Assembly: GCA_937873245.1 (NCBI GenBank)
Contig: CALMVY010000094.1
Coordinates: forward strand, 1 to 35,094
Direction of reading: 5' to 3'
From: an uncultured Arthrobacter sp.
Lineage (GTDB): Bacteria > Actinomycetota > Actinomycetes > Actinomycetales > Micrococcaceae
DNA: 35,094 nt
Position numbers and translations under genes: made by a program. Positions 11,712-21,065 of this stretch are shown here, piece after piece; the first letter of the stretch is position 1, and every line of letters starts with the position of its first letter. Under the pieces are notes generated by a model. It saw only the letters and a list, made by a program, of their open reading frames with translations, ran no database searches and was not told where the DNA came from.

Positions 11712-12902
11712 GTGGCAAAGGCAAAGTTCGAGCGGACTAAGCCGCACGTTAACATCGGCACCATTGGTCACGTTGACCACGGTAAGACGACGTTGACGGC
11801 CGCGATTTCCAAGGTGCTGTACGACAAGTACCCGACTCTCAACGAGCAGCGCGACTTCGCGTCCATTGACTCTGCTCCCGAAGAGCGTCAGCGCGGCATT
11901 ACCATCAACATCTCCCACGTTGAGTACCAGACGGAGAAGCGCCACTACGCACACGTAGACGCCCCGGGTCACGCTGACTACATCAAGAACATGATCACCG
12001 GTGCTGCACAGATGGACGGTGCAATCCTCGTGGTTGCCGCCACTGACGGCCCGATGGCTCAGACCCGCGAGCACGTTCTGCTCGCCCGCCAGGTTGGTGT
12101 TCCCTACCTGCTGGTCGCACTGAACAAGTCGGACATGGTCGAAGACGAAGAGCTCCTCGACCTCGTCGAAATGGAAGTTCGCGAGCTGCTTTCGGCTCAG
12201 GGCTTCGATGGCGATGAAGCTCCGGTTGTCCGCGTCTCCGGTCTGAAGGCTCTCGAAGGCGACCCGGTTTGGGTCAAGTCCGTCGAGGACCTCATGGAAG
12301 CTGTCGACGAGTCCGTTCCGGACCCCGTACGTGACCGTGACAAGCCGTTCCTGATGCCGATCGAAGATGTCTTCACGATCACCGGCCGTGGCACCGTTGT
12401 TACGGGCCGCGCCGAGCGTGGCACCCTCGCCATCAACTCCGAGGTCGAGATCGTCGGCATCCGCCCGGTCCAGAAGACCACGGTTACCGGTATCGAGATG
12501 TTCCACAAGCAGCTCGACGAAGCATGGGCCGGCGAGAACTGTGGCCTCCTGCTCCGCGGTCTGAAGCGCGACGATGTCGAGCGTGGCCAGGTTGTCGTCA
12601 AGCCGGGTTCCATCACCCCGCACACCGACTTCGAGGCTAACGTCTACATCCTCTCCAAGGACGAAGGCGGACGTCACAACCCGTTCTACTCCAACTACCG
12701 CCCGCAGTTCTACTTCCGCACCACGGACGTAACCGGCGTTATCACCCTGCCGGAAGGCACGGAAATGGTTATGCCCGGCGACAACACTGAGATGACCGTT
12801 GCGCTCATCCAGCCCATCGCCATGGAAGAGGGCCTCGGCTTCGCTATCCGCGAAGGCGGCCGCACCGTTGGTTCGGGACGCGTTACCAAGATCCTCAAGT
12901 AA
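11712..12902 (+). CDS. tuf: Translation elongation factor Tu
   Basis: EF-Tu carries aminoacyl-tRNA to the ribosomal A site as a GTP complex. The protein has 396 residues. G1 GHVDHGKT is at residues 19-26, then DAPGHADY (G3) and NKSD (G4). Domains II and III follow with GRGTVVTGR and the C-terminal GRTVGSGRVTKIL. The start is GTG 11712 with AGGAGG five bases upstream, among the strongest ribosome sites in the window. It is the last gene of the str operon, followed by a textbook terminator. Confidence 0.99.
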   Translation: MAKAKFERTKPHVNIGTIGHVDHGKTTLTAAISKVLYDKYPTLNEQRDFASIDSAPEERQRGITINISHVEYQTEKRHYAHVDAPGHADYIKNMITGAAQMDGAILVVAATDGPMAQTREHVLLARQVGVPYLLVALNKSDMVEDEELLDLVEMEVRELLSAQGFDGDEAPVVRVSGLKALEGDPVWVKSVEDLMEAVDESVPDPVRDRDKPFLMPIEDVFTITGRGTVVTGRAERGTLAINSEVEIVGIRPVQKTTVTGIEMFHKQLDEAWAGENCGLLLRGLKRDDVERGQVVVKPGSITPHTDFEANVYILSKDEGGRHNPFYSNYRPQFYFRTTDVTGVITLPEGTEMVMPGDNTEMTVALIQPIAMEEGLGFAIREGGRTVGSGRVTKILK

Positions 12903-12964
12903 TACTTGCTGATCTGAGTTAGATCTCTGATCGGGTCGGCCGTCTGACGGTCCCCGTGACGTAG

Positions 12965-13005
12965 GAACAGCCCCGCTGCACTCGCAGCGGGGCTGTTCTT
13001 TTTTT
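12965..13005 (+). terminator. Intrinsic terminator of the str operon
   Basis: Arms 12965-12979 and 12984-12998 form a perfect 15-bp stem (GAACAGCCCCGCTGC and its complement) around an ACTC loop. Seven T residues follow directly (12999-13005). This is the clearest rho-independent terminator in the window. Confidence 0.95.
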
Positions 13006-13073
13006 CTGACTTTCCCACCGCGGGCTCAGGTCCAACGCCCCTAACCTCTGCCGGTCAGGAGTTCCACGATGGT

Positions 13074-14630
13074 GTGATGGACGTGTCGGTCAAAACAGCC
13101 AACGGGGAACTGCGGGGCAGCTTCGCCGAGGGGGTGTATACCTTCCGCGGGGTCCCGTATGCCGCGCCGCCGTCCGGGCCGAACCGGCTGCGGCCGCCAC
13201 AGCCCGCCGTGCCATGGTCCGGTGTCCGGAACGCCACAAAGCTTGGGCCGGAGCCCCCGCAGGTGGCGCCGCCGTCCGCGGGCGGTCCGGCTGCGGGCGC
13301 TCCCGAGGACTGGACAGACGTCACGTCTGCGTTTGCGGCAGTTGAACGGGCCGCACCATCCGAGGAATGCCTTAACCTCAACATCTGGACGCCCGAACCC
13401 GGCGGGGCACCACTGCCGGTGATGGTCTGGATCCAAGGCGGGATGTTCGAGATCAGCTCGACGGCGGCCTACGACGGAAGCCGCTTCGCGCGGGACGGTG
13501 TGGTCTGCGTCGTCATCAACTGGCGTCCAGGCGCGGAAGGTTTCCTCTATCTCGGTGACGGCATCGCCAACCTCGGCCTGCTCGATCAGCTCGCGGCCCT
13601 GCAGTGGGTGGGGGAGAACATCGCTGCCTTCGGCGGGGACCCGGGCAACGTGACGGTTTTCGGCGAGTCCGCAGGGGCGATGAGCATCGGGATGCTGCTC
13701 TCAATGCCCCGCGCCGGGGGACTGTTCCGGCGGGCGATCCTGCAGAGCGGTGCGGCCCACCAGGTCACGCCGGCTGCGGATGCCTTGCGCATCGCCGGAT
13801 ACCTGGCCGGCAGGCTCGGGGTGCCCGCCACCCGTGAGGCGATCGCCGGCGTCGGGGTCCAGCGGATGCTGGCGGCGCAGGCGGCGCTGAAGGACGAGCT
13901 GCTCGCCGGCCCCGACCCGGAGCGGTGGGGCAATGCCGTGGTGGCGAGCGTTATGCCATGGCAGCCCGTGATCGACGGCGACGTCCTGCCCGGCCCGCCG
14001 ATCGATCGGATCGCTGCCGGGTCCGCCGGACTGGTGGACGTCATCGTCGGCACGAATACCGACGACTGGCGGCTGTGGCTGGTCGCCAGCGGCGCGCTGG
14101 CGGGCATTACGGACGAGATGCTGACCGGGCCGGTCCGCGCGCACGGCTACCAATGCCTGGCGGCCTACGGGCTGCCGGCCGAAGAGGCGCTGTCCGCCTA
14201 CCGGGCGAGGTATCCGGAGGCGCGTCCCGGAGATCTCTTGGCGGCGGTCCAGACGGACTGGTGGATGCGGATCCCCGCGATACGCCTGGCCGACGCGCAC
14301 GCGAACGCCACCACCGCGTCCGGCACCTACATGTATGAGTTTGCCTGGGCCTCTCCAGGCCTCGGTGCGGTCCACGCGCTCGAGGTTCCTTTCGTCTTCG
14401 ACACGGCTGCCGCGGACGCGCCGCTCTTCGGTCCGCTGCTGGGGAACGCGCCGCCGCAGGAGCTCGCGCAGACCATGCACGCGGCGTGGGTTGCCTTCGC
14501 GGCCACAGGGGACCCGGGCTGGCCGAAGTATGACCTCGAGCGGAGGGCAACGATGCGATTCGACGCTGACTCCCGGATCGTGGAGGACCCCCGGCCGTGG
14601 GAGCGGGCCCTGTGGGAAGGCATCCGCTGA
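13074..14630 (+). CDS. Type-B carboxylesterase/lipase family protein
   Basis: This is an alpha/beta-hydrolase predicted to cleave carboxylic esters; the substrate cannot be told. The 518 residues are normal for type-B carboxylesterases. The N-terminal motif YTFRGVPYAAPP, the EECLNLNIWTP stretch and the nucleophile elbow GESAGAMS (Ser199) are clear. The other triad members are probably Asp331 in GTNTDDW and His434 in AVHALEVPF. No signal peptide is seen, so it is likely cytoplasmic. The oxyanion-hole motif reads WIQGGMF where the family usually has HGG, so Gln121 replaces His. The start is GTG 13074 or ATG 13077; GGAG at 13058-13061 is rather distant. It stands alone between the str terminator and a small membrane-protein gene. 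Confidence 0.88.
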   Translation: MMDVSVKTANGELRGSFAEGVYTFRGVPYAAPPSGPNRLRPPQPAVPWSGVRNATKLGPEPPQVAPPSAGGPAAGAPEDWTDVTSAFAAVERAAPSEECLNLNIWTPEPGGAPLPVMVWIQGGMFEISSTAAYDGSRFARDGVVCVVINWRPGAEGFLYLGDGIANLGLLDQLAALQWVGENIAAFGGDPGNVTVFGESAGAMSIGMLLSMPRAGGLFRRAILQSGAAHQVTPAADALRIAGYLAGRLGVPATREAIAGVGVQRMLAAQAALKDELLAGPDPERWGNAVVASVMPWQPVIDGDVLPGPPIDRIAAGSAGLVDVIVGTNTDDWRLWLVASGALAGITDEMLTGPVRAHGYQCLAAYGLPAEEALSAYRARYPEARPGDLLAAVQTDWWMRIPAIRLADAHANATTASGTYMYEFAWASPGLGAVHALEVPFVFDTAAADAPLFGPLLGNAPPQELAQTMHAAWVAFAATGDPGWPKYDLERRATMRFDADSRIVEDPRPWERALWEGIR

Positions 14631-14745
14631 CCTCCGTTGAAGCGCTGGCCTCCGCCGACGAGGCTCTACCGCGCCGGGAGCCGGCGGACCATGGTTGACC
14701 GGGGCCGGGCGCTGATATCGTTGCATCCAACGAAGGGAGCTCACA

Positions 14746-14871
14746 ATGGGCTGGTTGATTTTCCTGTTGGTGGCCGTTGCCGTCGTGGTCGCTGTTTTTT
14801 GGGCCAAGAAGCACTTCCGCAACGAGATTGATCGCGCCAAACGCATCACACGGGCCAATAAGGGCAAATAG
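14746..14871 (+). CDS. Small single-pass membrane protein, 41 residues
   Basis: The gene starts at ATG 14746, preceded by GAAGGGAG, a good ribosome site. The product begins MGWLIFLLVAVAVVVAVFW, one long hydrophobic helix of about 18 residues, followed by a short basic tail with Lys, Arg and His (AKKHFRNEIDRAKRITRANK). It resembles the many unnamed one-helix proteins of actinobacteria, and no function can be assigned. A TTGACC at 14695-14700 followed by TATCGT at 14716-14721 could be a promoter, although the 15-base spacing is short. It converges with the beta-glucosidase gene nine bases away. Confidence 0.65.
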   Translation: MGWLIFLLVAVAVVVAVFWAKKHFRNEIDRAKRITRANKGK

Positions 14872-14880
14872 CCCGCAGGC

Positions 14881-16308
14881 TCAGCCTTTTCGGGCCCTGC
14901 TGAGCGCCTGGTACCAGTAGTAGGACTCCTTGGGCGTGCGTTCCTGCGTGTCGAAATCCACGTGGACCAGGCCGAAGCGCTGGGAGTACCCGGCGGCCCA
15001 CTCGAAGTTGTCCATCAGGGTCCAGACGTAGTACCCCAGCAGTTCGACGTCCTCGGCGATGCCGCCGGGGGACGTAGCGTCCACAGCGTGGCCCAGGTGT
15101 GACGAGATGTAGCTGATCCGCTCCGCATCGGCGATGGGGCCGGATACATGGTCGGGCTCAGGGAAGCTGGCGCCGCTTTCGGTGATGTACAGCGGAGGAA
15201 GCGTTGCCCCGTACCTGTCCTTCAGTTCGCGGAGCAGCGGTCCCAGGTGGTCCGGTGCCACCGGCCAGCCGAAACCCGTCTTGGTGTATTCCGGGAACGC
15301 CGCCAGGTGGAACGGCATCTTCAACATCGCGTCTGTGTGTCCCGCGGGGCTTTCCCCTGCACCCCGTCCGGTGGCGACCTTGACGGGGTAGTAATAGTTC
15401 AGCCCGTAGAAGTCCAGGGGTTGCTGGATGGTCCGCAGGTCGGCGTCGGAGACCTTCCCCAGCGAACGGAACCAGGGCCTGGCGATGCGCGGAATCTTCG
15501 GGTACCGGCCCAGCAGGATCGGGTCCGCATACACCCGGTTCAGGACCAGGTCGAAGATGTTGGCCAGGAATTTGTCCGTCACCGAGCGGGACGCGGGCCG
15601 TACCGGGGAATGCAGGTTGGTGACGCCCACGGCGCCCGCGACAGACTCCGCCCGCAGTGCCTGGACGGCGAGGCCGTGGCCGAGGAGTTGATGGTGGACT
15701 GCGGGCAGGGCATCGAAGAGCAGGTCATGGCCCGGGGCGTGGACCCCGAGGGCGTAGCCGTTCAGGGTGACTGACACCGGTTCGTTGAGCGTGACCCACT
15801 GGGCCACGCGGTCGCCGAAACGCCGGCCGGCCGCGGCGCTGTACTCGGCGAAGCGTTCAGCAGTGGATCGGTTCAACCAGCCGCCCCGGTGTTCCAGCGG
15901 CAGCGGGGTGTCCCAGTGGTACAGGGTGGCCATGGGGGAGATGCCGGCCTCGAGCAGCGTGTCGATGAGCCGGTCGTAGAAGTCGAGCCCTTGGCTGTTG
16001 AACGGTCCGGTGCCGTCCGGCTGGATCCGGGGCCAGGAAATCGAGAAGCGGTAGGAGTCGATGCCGAGGTCGCGCATCAGTTCGACGTCCTCGGGCGCGC
16101 GGTTGTAGTGGTCGCAGGCGACGGCGGGGGAGTGCCCGTCCTGGATGCTGCCTGGCTTTTCGACGAAGGCGTCCCAGCCGGACGGTCCGCGGCCGCCCGC
16201 TGCAAGCGAGCCTTCAATCTGGAACGCAGCGGAGGCAACCCCCAGCTGGAATTCCGGGCCCAGACGCGCAGCCAAGGCCCGGACTGCTACCGAATCCTGC
16301 ACAGTCAT
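14881..16308 (-). CDS. Family GH1 beta-glucosidase
   Basis: This glycoside hydrolase splits beta-linked glucosides or related disaccharides by a retaining mechanism. The 475 residues match GH1. The acid/base glutamate is in TLNEP (Glu176) and the nucleophile in YITESGAS (Glu377), where Ser replaces the more usual Asn of TENG. Substrate-binding blocks FQIEGS, RFSISWPRI, YHWDTPLPLE and YYVWTLMDNFEWAAGYSQRFG are all present. The start is ATG 16308 because the family N-terminus LGPEFQLGVASAAFQIEGS follows at the usual distance; the open frame extends 93 codons further upstream but that part is low-complexity. No signal peptide is seen, so the enzyme is cytoplasmic and presumably acts on imported sugars. 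It is transcribed towards tuf, divergent from the S10 operon. Confidence 0.93.
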   Translation of the reverse strand: MTVQDSVAVRALAARLGPEFQLGVASAAFQIEGSLAAGGRGPSGWDAFVEKPGSIQDGHSPAVACDHYNRAPEDVELMRDLGIDSYRFSISWPRIQPDGTGPFNSQGLDFYDRLIDTLLEAGISPMATLYHWDTPLPLEHRGGWLNRSTAERFAEYSAAAGRRFGDRVAQWVTLNEPVSVTLNGYALGVHAPGHDLLFDALPAVHHQLLGHGLAVQALRAESVAGAVGVTNLHSPVRPASRSVTDKFLANIFDLVLNRVYADPILLGRYPKIPRIARPWFRSLGKVSDADLRTIQQPLDFYGLNYYYPVKVATGRGAGESPAGHTDAMLKMPFHLAAFPEYTKTGFGWPVAPDHLGPLLRELKDRYGATLPPLYITESGASFPEPDHVSGPIADAERISYISSHLGHAVDATSPGGIAEDVELLGYYVWTLMDNFEWAAGYSQRFGLVHVDFDTQERTPKESYYWYQALSRARKG

Positions 16309-16428
16309 GCCCCCATCATCCCCACGGCGCCCGCCGAAGGCAATGAGCGGAAGCCCGCCCCGACGCCGTCCGTGCCCCCGTCTGCGCCTGAACCGGGACC
16401 CATGCGGCCACCACCCGACACCCGCTGA

Positions 16429-16458
16429 TTCGCTTCTGCCCGTTAATTCCGGCATACT
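16429..16458 (+). promoter_or_regulatory. Candidate S10 operon promoter
   Basis: TTCGCT at 16429-16434 and CATACT at 16453-16458 are 18 bases apart, at the sharp local drop in GC content. The predicted leader before rpsJ is about 280 bases. This is the best vegetative-type promoter in the gap. Confidence 0.45.
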
Positions 16459-16649
16459 AGATGAGTTGTTCAAGCGCTCTTTCGCGTCCCGACCCGGATA
16501 ATGCCGGGTGCCAGGGTCCAAGTAAGAGCCCAAACATAACCCACTCCCTAAGGAACTGCGGACGAGTACGCGTGGAAAGCGCGACACGCCCGACCGCGGG
16601 GGTCGGTTGCGCCGGCAGGTTGAGGAACCCGGATTAATCCGGATTCAGC

Positions 16650-16699
16650 TTGTGCGGCGGGTGGTAGTTACGACTTCAAATGCTTCGGCAGCCGCACAA
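16650..16699 (+). promoter_or_regulatory. Leader stem before rpsJ
   Basis: TTGTGCGGC (16650-16658) is exactly complementary to GCCGCACAA (16691-16699) with a 32-base loop. It lies in the leader, ending 46 bases before the rpsJ start. In E. coli L4 controls the S10 operon through leader hairpins; this could be an analogue, but no sequence match to that element is claimed. Confidence 0.45.
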
Positions 16700-16745
16700 C
16701 AGGTAAGTAAACAGAGCAGCATTTACTGAAAGAGAGTCAGGCGAC

Positions 16746-17054
16746 ATGGCGGGACAAAAAATCCGCATCCGGCTGAAGTCATACGACCACGAGGTCATTG
16801 ACGTTTCAGCACGGAAGATCGTTGAGACGGTCACGCGCGCAGGCGCCACGGTAGTAGGCCCCGTGCCGCTGCCGACGGAGAAGAACGTTTACTGCGTTAT
16901 CCGCTCTCCGCACAAGTACAAGGACAGCCGCGAGCACTTTGAAATGCGCACGCACAAGCGTCTTATCGACATCATCGATCCCACGCCCAAGGCTGTTGAT
17001 TCGCTCATGCGTCTCGACCTGCCGGCCGACGTGAACATCGAAATCAAGCTGTAG
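16746..17054 (+). CDS. rpsJ: 30S ribosomal protein S10
   Basis: S10 is a 30S head protein that in many bacteria also joins NusB in antitermination. The 102 residues begin [19 protein letters not shown] and contain the loop [20 protein letters not shown], as in the family. It is the first gene of the S10 operon, with rplC 17 bases downstream. Confidence 0.98.
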
Positions 17055-17071
17055 GGAGGTGCTGAGAGACT

Positions 17072-17722
17072 ATGACCGCAACCCGTAACGTAAAGGGCCT
17101 GCTGGGCACGAAGCTCGGCATGACCCAGGTCTGGGACGAGAACAACAAGCTCATCCCCGTCACTGTGGTCCAGGCTGACTCGAACGTCATCACGCAGCTG
17201 CGCAATGCAGACACTGATGGCTATGTCGCCGTTCAGATCGGCTACGGCCAGATCGATCCCCGCAAGGTCACCAAGCCGCTGGCTGGTCACTTTGAAAAGG
17301 CAGGCGTCACGCCTCGCCGCCACGTCGTAGAACTGCGCACTGCAGATGCTGACTCTTACGAGCTGGGCCAGGAGCTCTCCGTAGAGCTCTTCGAAGCCGG
17401 CCAGAAGATCGACGTCGTTGGCACCACCAAGGGTAAGGGCTTCGCCGGTGTTATGAAGCGTCACGGCTTCCACGGCGTTGGAGCTTCCCACGGTGCCCAC
17501 AAGAACCACCGTAAGCCCGGTTCAATCGGTGGCGCATCCACCCCGAGCCGCGTCTTCAAGGGCATGAAAATGGCCGGCCGCATGGGCGCCGTTCGTCACA
17601 CCACGCTGAACCTCACGGTCCACGCGGTTGACGTCGAGAAGTCGCTGCTCCTGATCAAGGGCGCCGTCCCCGGCGCCCGCGGCCAGGTCGTACTCGTACG
17701 CACCGCCGTGAAGGGAGCCTAG
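17072..17722 (+). CDS. rplC: 50S ribosomal protein L3
   Basis: L3 nucleates 50S assembly and reaches to the peptidyl-transferase centre. The 216 residues include the N-terminal LGTKLGMTQVWDE and the internal loop HGASHGAHKNHRKPGSIGG, the glutamine-methylation region of the family. The start ATG 17072 has GGGAGGTG upstream. It is followed after four bases by rplD. Confidence 0.98.
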   Translation: MTATRNVKGLLGTKLGMTQVWDENNKLIPVTVVQADSNVITQLRNADTDGYVAVQIGYGQIDPRKVTKPLAGHFEKAGVTPRRHVVELRTADADSYELGQELSVELFEAGQKIDVVGTTKGKGFAGVMKRHGFHGVGASHGAHKNHRKPGSIGGASTPSRVFKGMKMAGRMGAVRHTTLNLTVHAVDVEKSLLLIKGAVPGARGQVVLVRTAVKGA

Positions 17723-17726
17723 TTCA

Positions 17727-18350
17727 ATGACTAGCACTGTCAAGGTTGACCTGCCTGCAGAGATCTTCGACGTACAGACCAACGTGCCGCTGCTGCACCA
17801 GGTCGTCGTTGCCCAGCTCGCTGCTGCTCGCCAGGGTACCCACAAGACCAAGACCCGCGCCGAGGTTTCCGGTGCAGGTCGCAAGCCGTTCAAGCAGAAG
17901 GGCACCGGCCGCGCCCGTCAGGGTTCAATCCGTGCTCCTCACATGACCGGTGGTGGCGTTGTCCACGGCCCCACGCCGCGTGACTACAGCCAGCGCACCC
18001 CCAAGAAGATGATTGCTGCTGCACTGCGCGGCGCTCTCTCTGACCGCGCCCGCAACGGCCGCATCCACGTTGTCTCTGAACTGGTGGCCGGCACCAAGCC
18101 GTCCTCCAGCGCTGCACTGGCAACTCTGCGAGGTGTCTCCGAGCGCAAGAACCTGCTCGTCGTCATCGAGCGCGCCAACGATGTTGCTGCACTCTCCGTG
18201 CGCAACCTCACGGATGTTCACGTTCTGTACGCAGACCAGCTGAACACCTACGACGTTCTCGTTTCCGATGACGTTGTCTTCACCAAGGCTGCCTACGAAG
18301 CATTCGTTGCTGACCGGGCAGTGGCAAAGAACCAGGAGGATGCCAAGTGA
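17727..18350 (+). CDS. rplD: 50S ribosomal protein L4
   Basis: L4 lines the peptide exit tunnel and in E. coli represses the S10 operon. The 207 residues contain the tunnel loop GAGRKPFKQKGTGRARQGS and onward, intact. The ribosome site AAGGGAGCC overlaps the end of rplC. Its stop overlaps the rplW start by four bases (GTGA), which implies translational coupling. Confidence 0.98.
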   Translation: MTSTVKVDLPAEIFDVQTNVPLLHQVVVAQLAAARQGTHKTKTRAEVSGAGRKPFKQKGTGRARQGSIRAPHMTGGGVVHGPTPRDYSQRTPKKMIAAALRGALSDRARNGRIHVVSELVAGTKPSSSAALATLRGVSERKNLLVVIERANDVAALSVRNLTDVHVLYADQLNTYDVLVSDDVVFTKAAYEAFVADRAVAKNQEDAK

Positions 18351-18652
18351 GTGCAGCCACCCTCAAGGACCCGCGCGACGTCGTGCTTGCACCCGTCGTC
18401 TCGGAAAAGAGCTACGGCCTGATCGATGAGGGCAAGTACACCTTCCTGGTGGACCCCCGCTCGAACAAGACCGAGATCAAGCTGGCCGTGGAGAAAATCT
18501 TCTCCGTCAAGGTCGACTCGATCAACACCATCAACCGTGCCGGTAAGCGCAAGCGCACCAAATTCGGATGGGGTACCCGCAAGAACACCAAGCGTGCAAT
18601 TGTGAGCCTCAAAGAAGGCACTATCGACATCTTCGGCGGTCCGCTCTCGTAG
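18347..18652 (+). CDS. rplW: 50S ribosomal protein L23
   Basis: L23 sits at the tunnel exit, where trigger factor and SRP dock. The 101 residues include DVVLAPVVSEKSYGLIDEGKYTF and the basic loop NRAGKRKRTKFGWGTRKNTK. The start is GTG 18347, overlapping the rplD stop, with AGGAGG in the end of rplD. Confidence 0.97.
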   Translation: MSAATLKDPRDVVLAPVVSEKSYGLIDEGKYTFLVDPRSNKTEIKLAVEKIFSVKVDSINTINRAGKRKRTKFGWGTRKNTKRAIVSLKEGTIDIFGGPLS

Positions 18653-18681
18653 CGGAGACCACTTTAACGAGGAAATAAATT

Positions 18682-19521
<840 letters not shown>

Positions 19522-19533
19522 GAGCCTGGACAC

Positions 19534-19815
19534 ATGCCACGCAGCCTGAAAAAAGGTCCTTTCGTTGACCAGCACCTCTTTGTAAAGGTAGCCAGGGAAA
19601 ACGAAAAGGGCACCAAGAACGTCATCAAGACCTGGTCCCGCCGTTCGATGATCGTCCCCGACATGCTCGGCCACACGATTGCCGTACACGACGGACGCAA
19701 GCACATCCCCGTGTTTGTCACTGAGTCGATGGTCGGGCACAAGCTCGGCGAATTCGCTCCCACGCGGACATTCCGCGGCCATGTCAAGGACGACCGTAAG
19801 GGCAAGCGCCGCTAG
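19534..19815 (+). CDS. rpsS: 30S ribosomal protein S19
   Basis: S19 is on the head of the 30S subunit and contacts S13 and the A-site tRNA. The 93 residues begin MPRSLKKGPFVDQHL and include GHTIAVHDGRKHIPV and GHKLGEFAPTRTF, all family hallmarks. It is spaced 12 bases after rplB. Confidence 0.98.
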   Translation: MPRSLKKGPFVDQHLFVKVARENEKGTKNVIKTWSRRSMIVPDMLGHTIAVHDGRKHIPVFVTESMVGHKLGEFAPTRTFRGHVKDDRKGKRR

Positions 19816-19853
19816 GCGCCTGCACTTACGTCAAAGACGAGAGAAGGAAAGCA

Positions 19854-20219
19854 ATGGAAGCCAAGGCAATTGCGCGTCACATCCGCGTAACGCCTATGAA
19901 GGCCCGGCGCGTCGTCAACCTTGTTCGTGGTAAGCAAGCGAATGAGGCTCTGGCAATTCTGAAGTTTGCCCCGCAGGCAGCTTCGGAGCCGGTATTCAAG
20001 GTAGTTCAGTCGGCAATCTCCAACGCCCGGGTCCTCGCGGACCGCGACGGCGTGGCGTTTGACGAAGGTGACCTCATCATCAGCGAAGCGTTTGTTGATG
20101 AAGGCCCGACCATGAAGCGGTTCCAGCCGCGAGCCCAGGGTCGTGCATTTCAGATCAAGAAGCGCACGAGCCACATCACCGTGGTAGTCGCTACCCCGGA
20201 GAAAGAGGAGGCTCGCTAA
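19854..20219 (+). CDS. rplV: 50S ribosomal protein L22
   Basis: L22 spans the 50S subunit and forms part of the tunnel constriction. The 121 residues contain the N-terminal ARHIRVTPMKARRVVNLVRG and the tunnel-hairpin segment PTMKRFQPRAQGRAFQI without deletion. The stop codon is directly followed by the rpsC start. Confidence 0.98.
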   Translation: MEAKAIARHIRVTPMKARRVVNLVRGKQANEALAILKFAPQAASEPVFKVVQSAISNARVLADRDGVAFDEGDLIISEAFVDEGPTMKRFQPRAQGRAFQIKKRTSHITVVVATPEKEEAR

Positions 20220-21065
20220 GTGGGACAGAAAGTTAACCCGCACGGGTTCCGACTCGGCATCACCACCGATCACGTATCGCACTGGTTTGCTGACAGCACC
20301 AAGGCCGGCCAGCGGTACAAGGACTTCGTTCGCGAAGACATCCGTATCCGCCAGCTCATGTCCACGGGCATGGAGCGCGCCGGTATCGCCAAGGTCGAAA
20401 TCGAGCGCACCCGCGACCGTGTCCGCGTGGATATCCACACGGCACGTCCGGGCATCGTTATCGGCCGCCGCGGCGCAGAAGCAGACCGCATCCGCGGCGA
20501 GCTCGAAAAGCTCACCGGCAAGCAGGTTCAGCTGAACATCCTCGAGGTCAAGAACCCCGAGATGGAAGCACAGCTTGTTGCCCAGGGCGTTGCTGAGCAG
20601 CTGACTTCCCGCGTGGCTTTCCGCCGTGCAATGAAGAAGGCCATGCAGTCCGCACAGCGTGCAGGTGCCAAGGGCATCCGTATCGCTTGCTCGGGTCGAC
20701 TGGGCGGCGCAGAAATGTCCCGCTCGGAGTTCTACCGCGAAGGCCGTGTGCCCCTGCACACCCTCCGCGCGAACATCGACTACGGCTTCTACGAGGCCAA
20801 GACCACCTTCGGCCGCATCGGCGTGAAGGTCTGGATCTACAAGGGTGACGTCACCGCCAAGGAACTGGCTCAGCAGGCAGCTGCTGCTCCGTCCCGCGGC
20901 CGTGGTGCCAGCGACCGCCCGGGCCGCCCGGGTGGCGCTGACCGTGGTGACCGCCGCCGTCGTACCGACCGCCCGGCCGAGGCTGCACCCGCTGCTGCCG
21001 AAGCTCCGGCAGCTGAGGCAGCCTCTGCCGCACCGGCACAGGCAGTAGAAGGAGGACAGGCTTAA
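20220..21065 (+). CDS. rpsC: 30S ribosomal protein S3 with extended tail
   Basis: S3 lines the mRNA entry channel. The first ~215 residues are standard (MGQKVNPHGFRLGITTDH, the KH-domain GRRGAEADRIRGELEKLTG, and the FGRIGVKVWIYKG block). The remaining ~60 residues are a tail, first Arg/Gly/Asp-rich (about 225-250) and then Ala/Pro/Glu-rich. Such tails are known in actinobacterial S3 proteins and are presumably disordered. The start is GTG 20220, immediately after the rplV stop; rplP follows directly. Confidence 0.98.
   Translation: MGQKVNPHGFRLGITTDHVSHWFADSTKAGQRYKDFVREDIRIRQLMSTGMERAGIAKVEIERTRDRVRVDIHTARPGIVIGRRGAEADRIRGELEKLTGKQVQLNILEVKNPEMEAQLVAQGVAEQLTSRVAFRRAMKKAMQSAQRAGAKGIRIACSGRLGGAEMSRSEFYREGRVPLHTLRANIDYGFYEAKTTFGRIGVKVWIYKGDVTAKELAQQAAAAPSRGRGASDRPGRPGGADRGDRRRRTDRPAEAAPAAAEAPAAEAASAAPAQAVEGGQA

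Larger units (their letters stand above)
16309..16745 (+). promoter_or_regulatory. Divergent region: bgl upstream / S10 operon promoter and leader
   Basis: This 437-base gap holds the control regions of the reverse-strand beta-glucosidase and the forward S10 operon. On the forward strand it contains a promoter candidate (16429-16458), a 14-base perfect palindrome CCGGATTAATCCGG (16629-16642), and a 9-bp stem TTGTGCGGC (16650-16658) with GCCGCACAA (16691-16699) just before rpsJ. No gene is seen. Confidence 0.5.
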
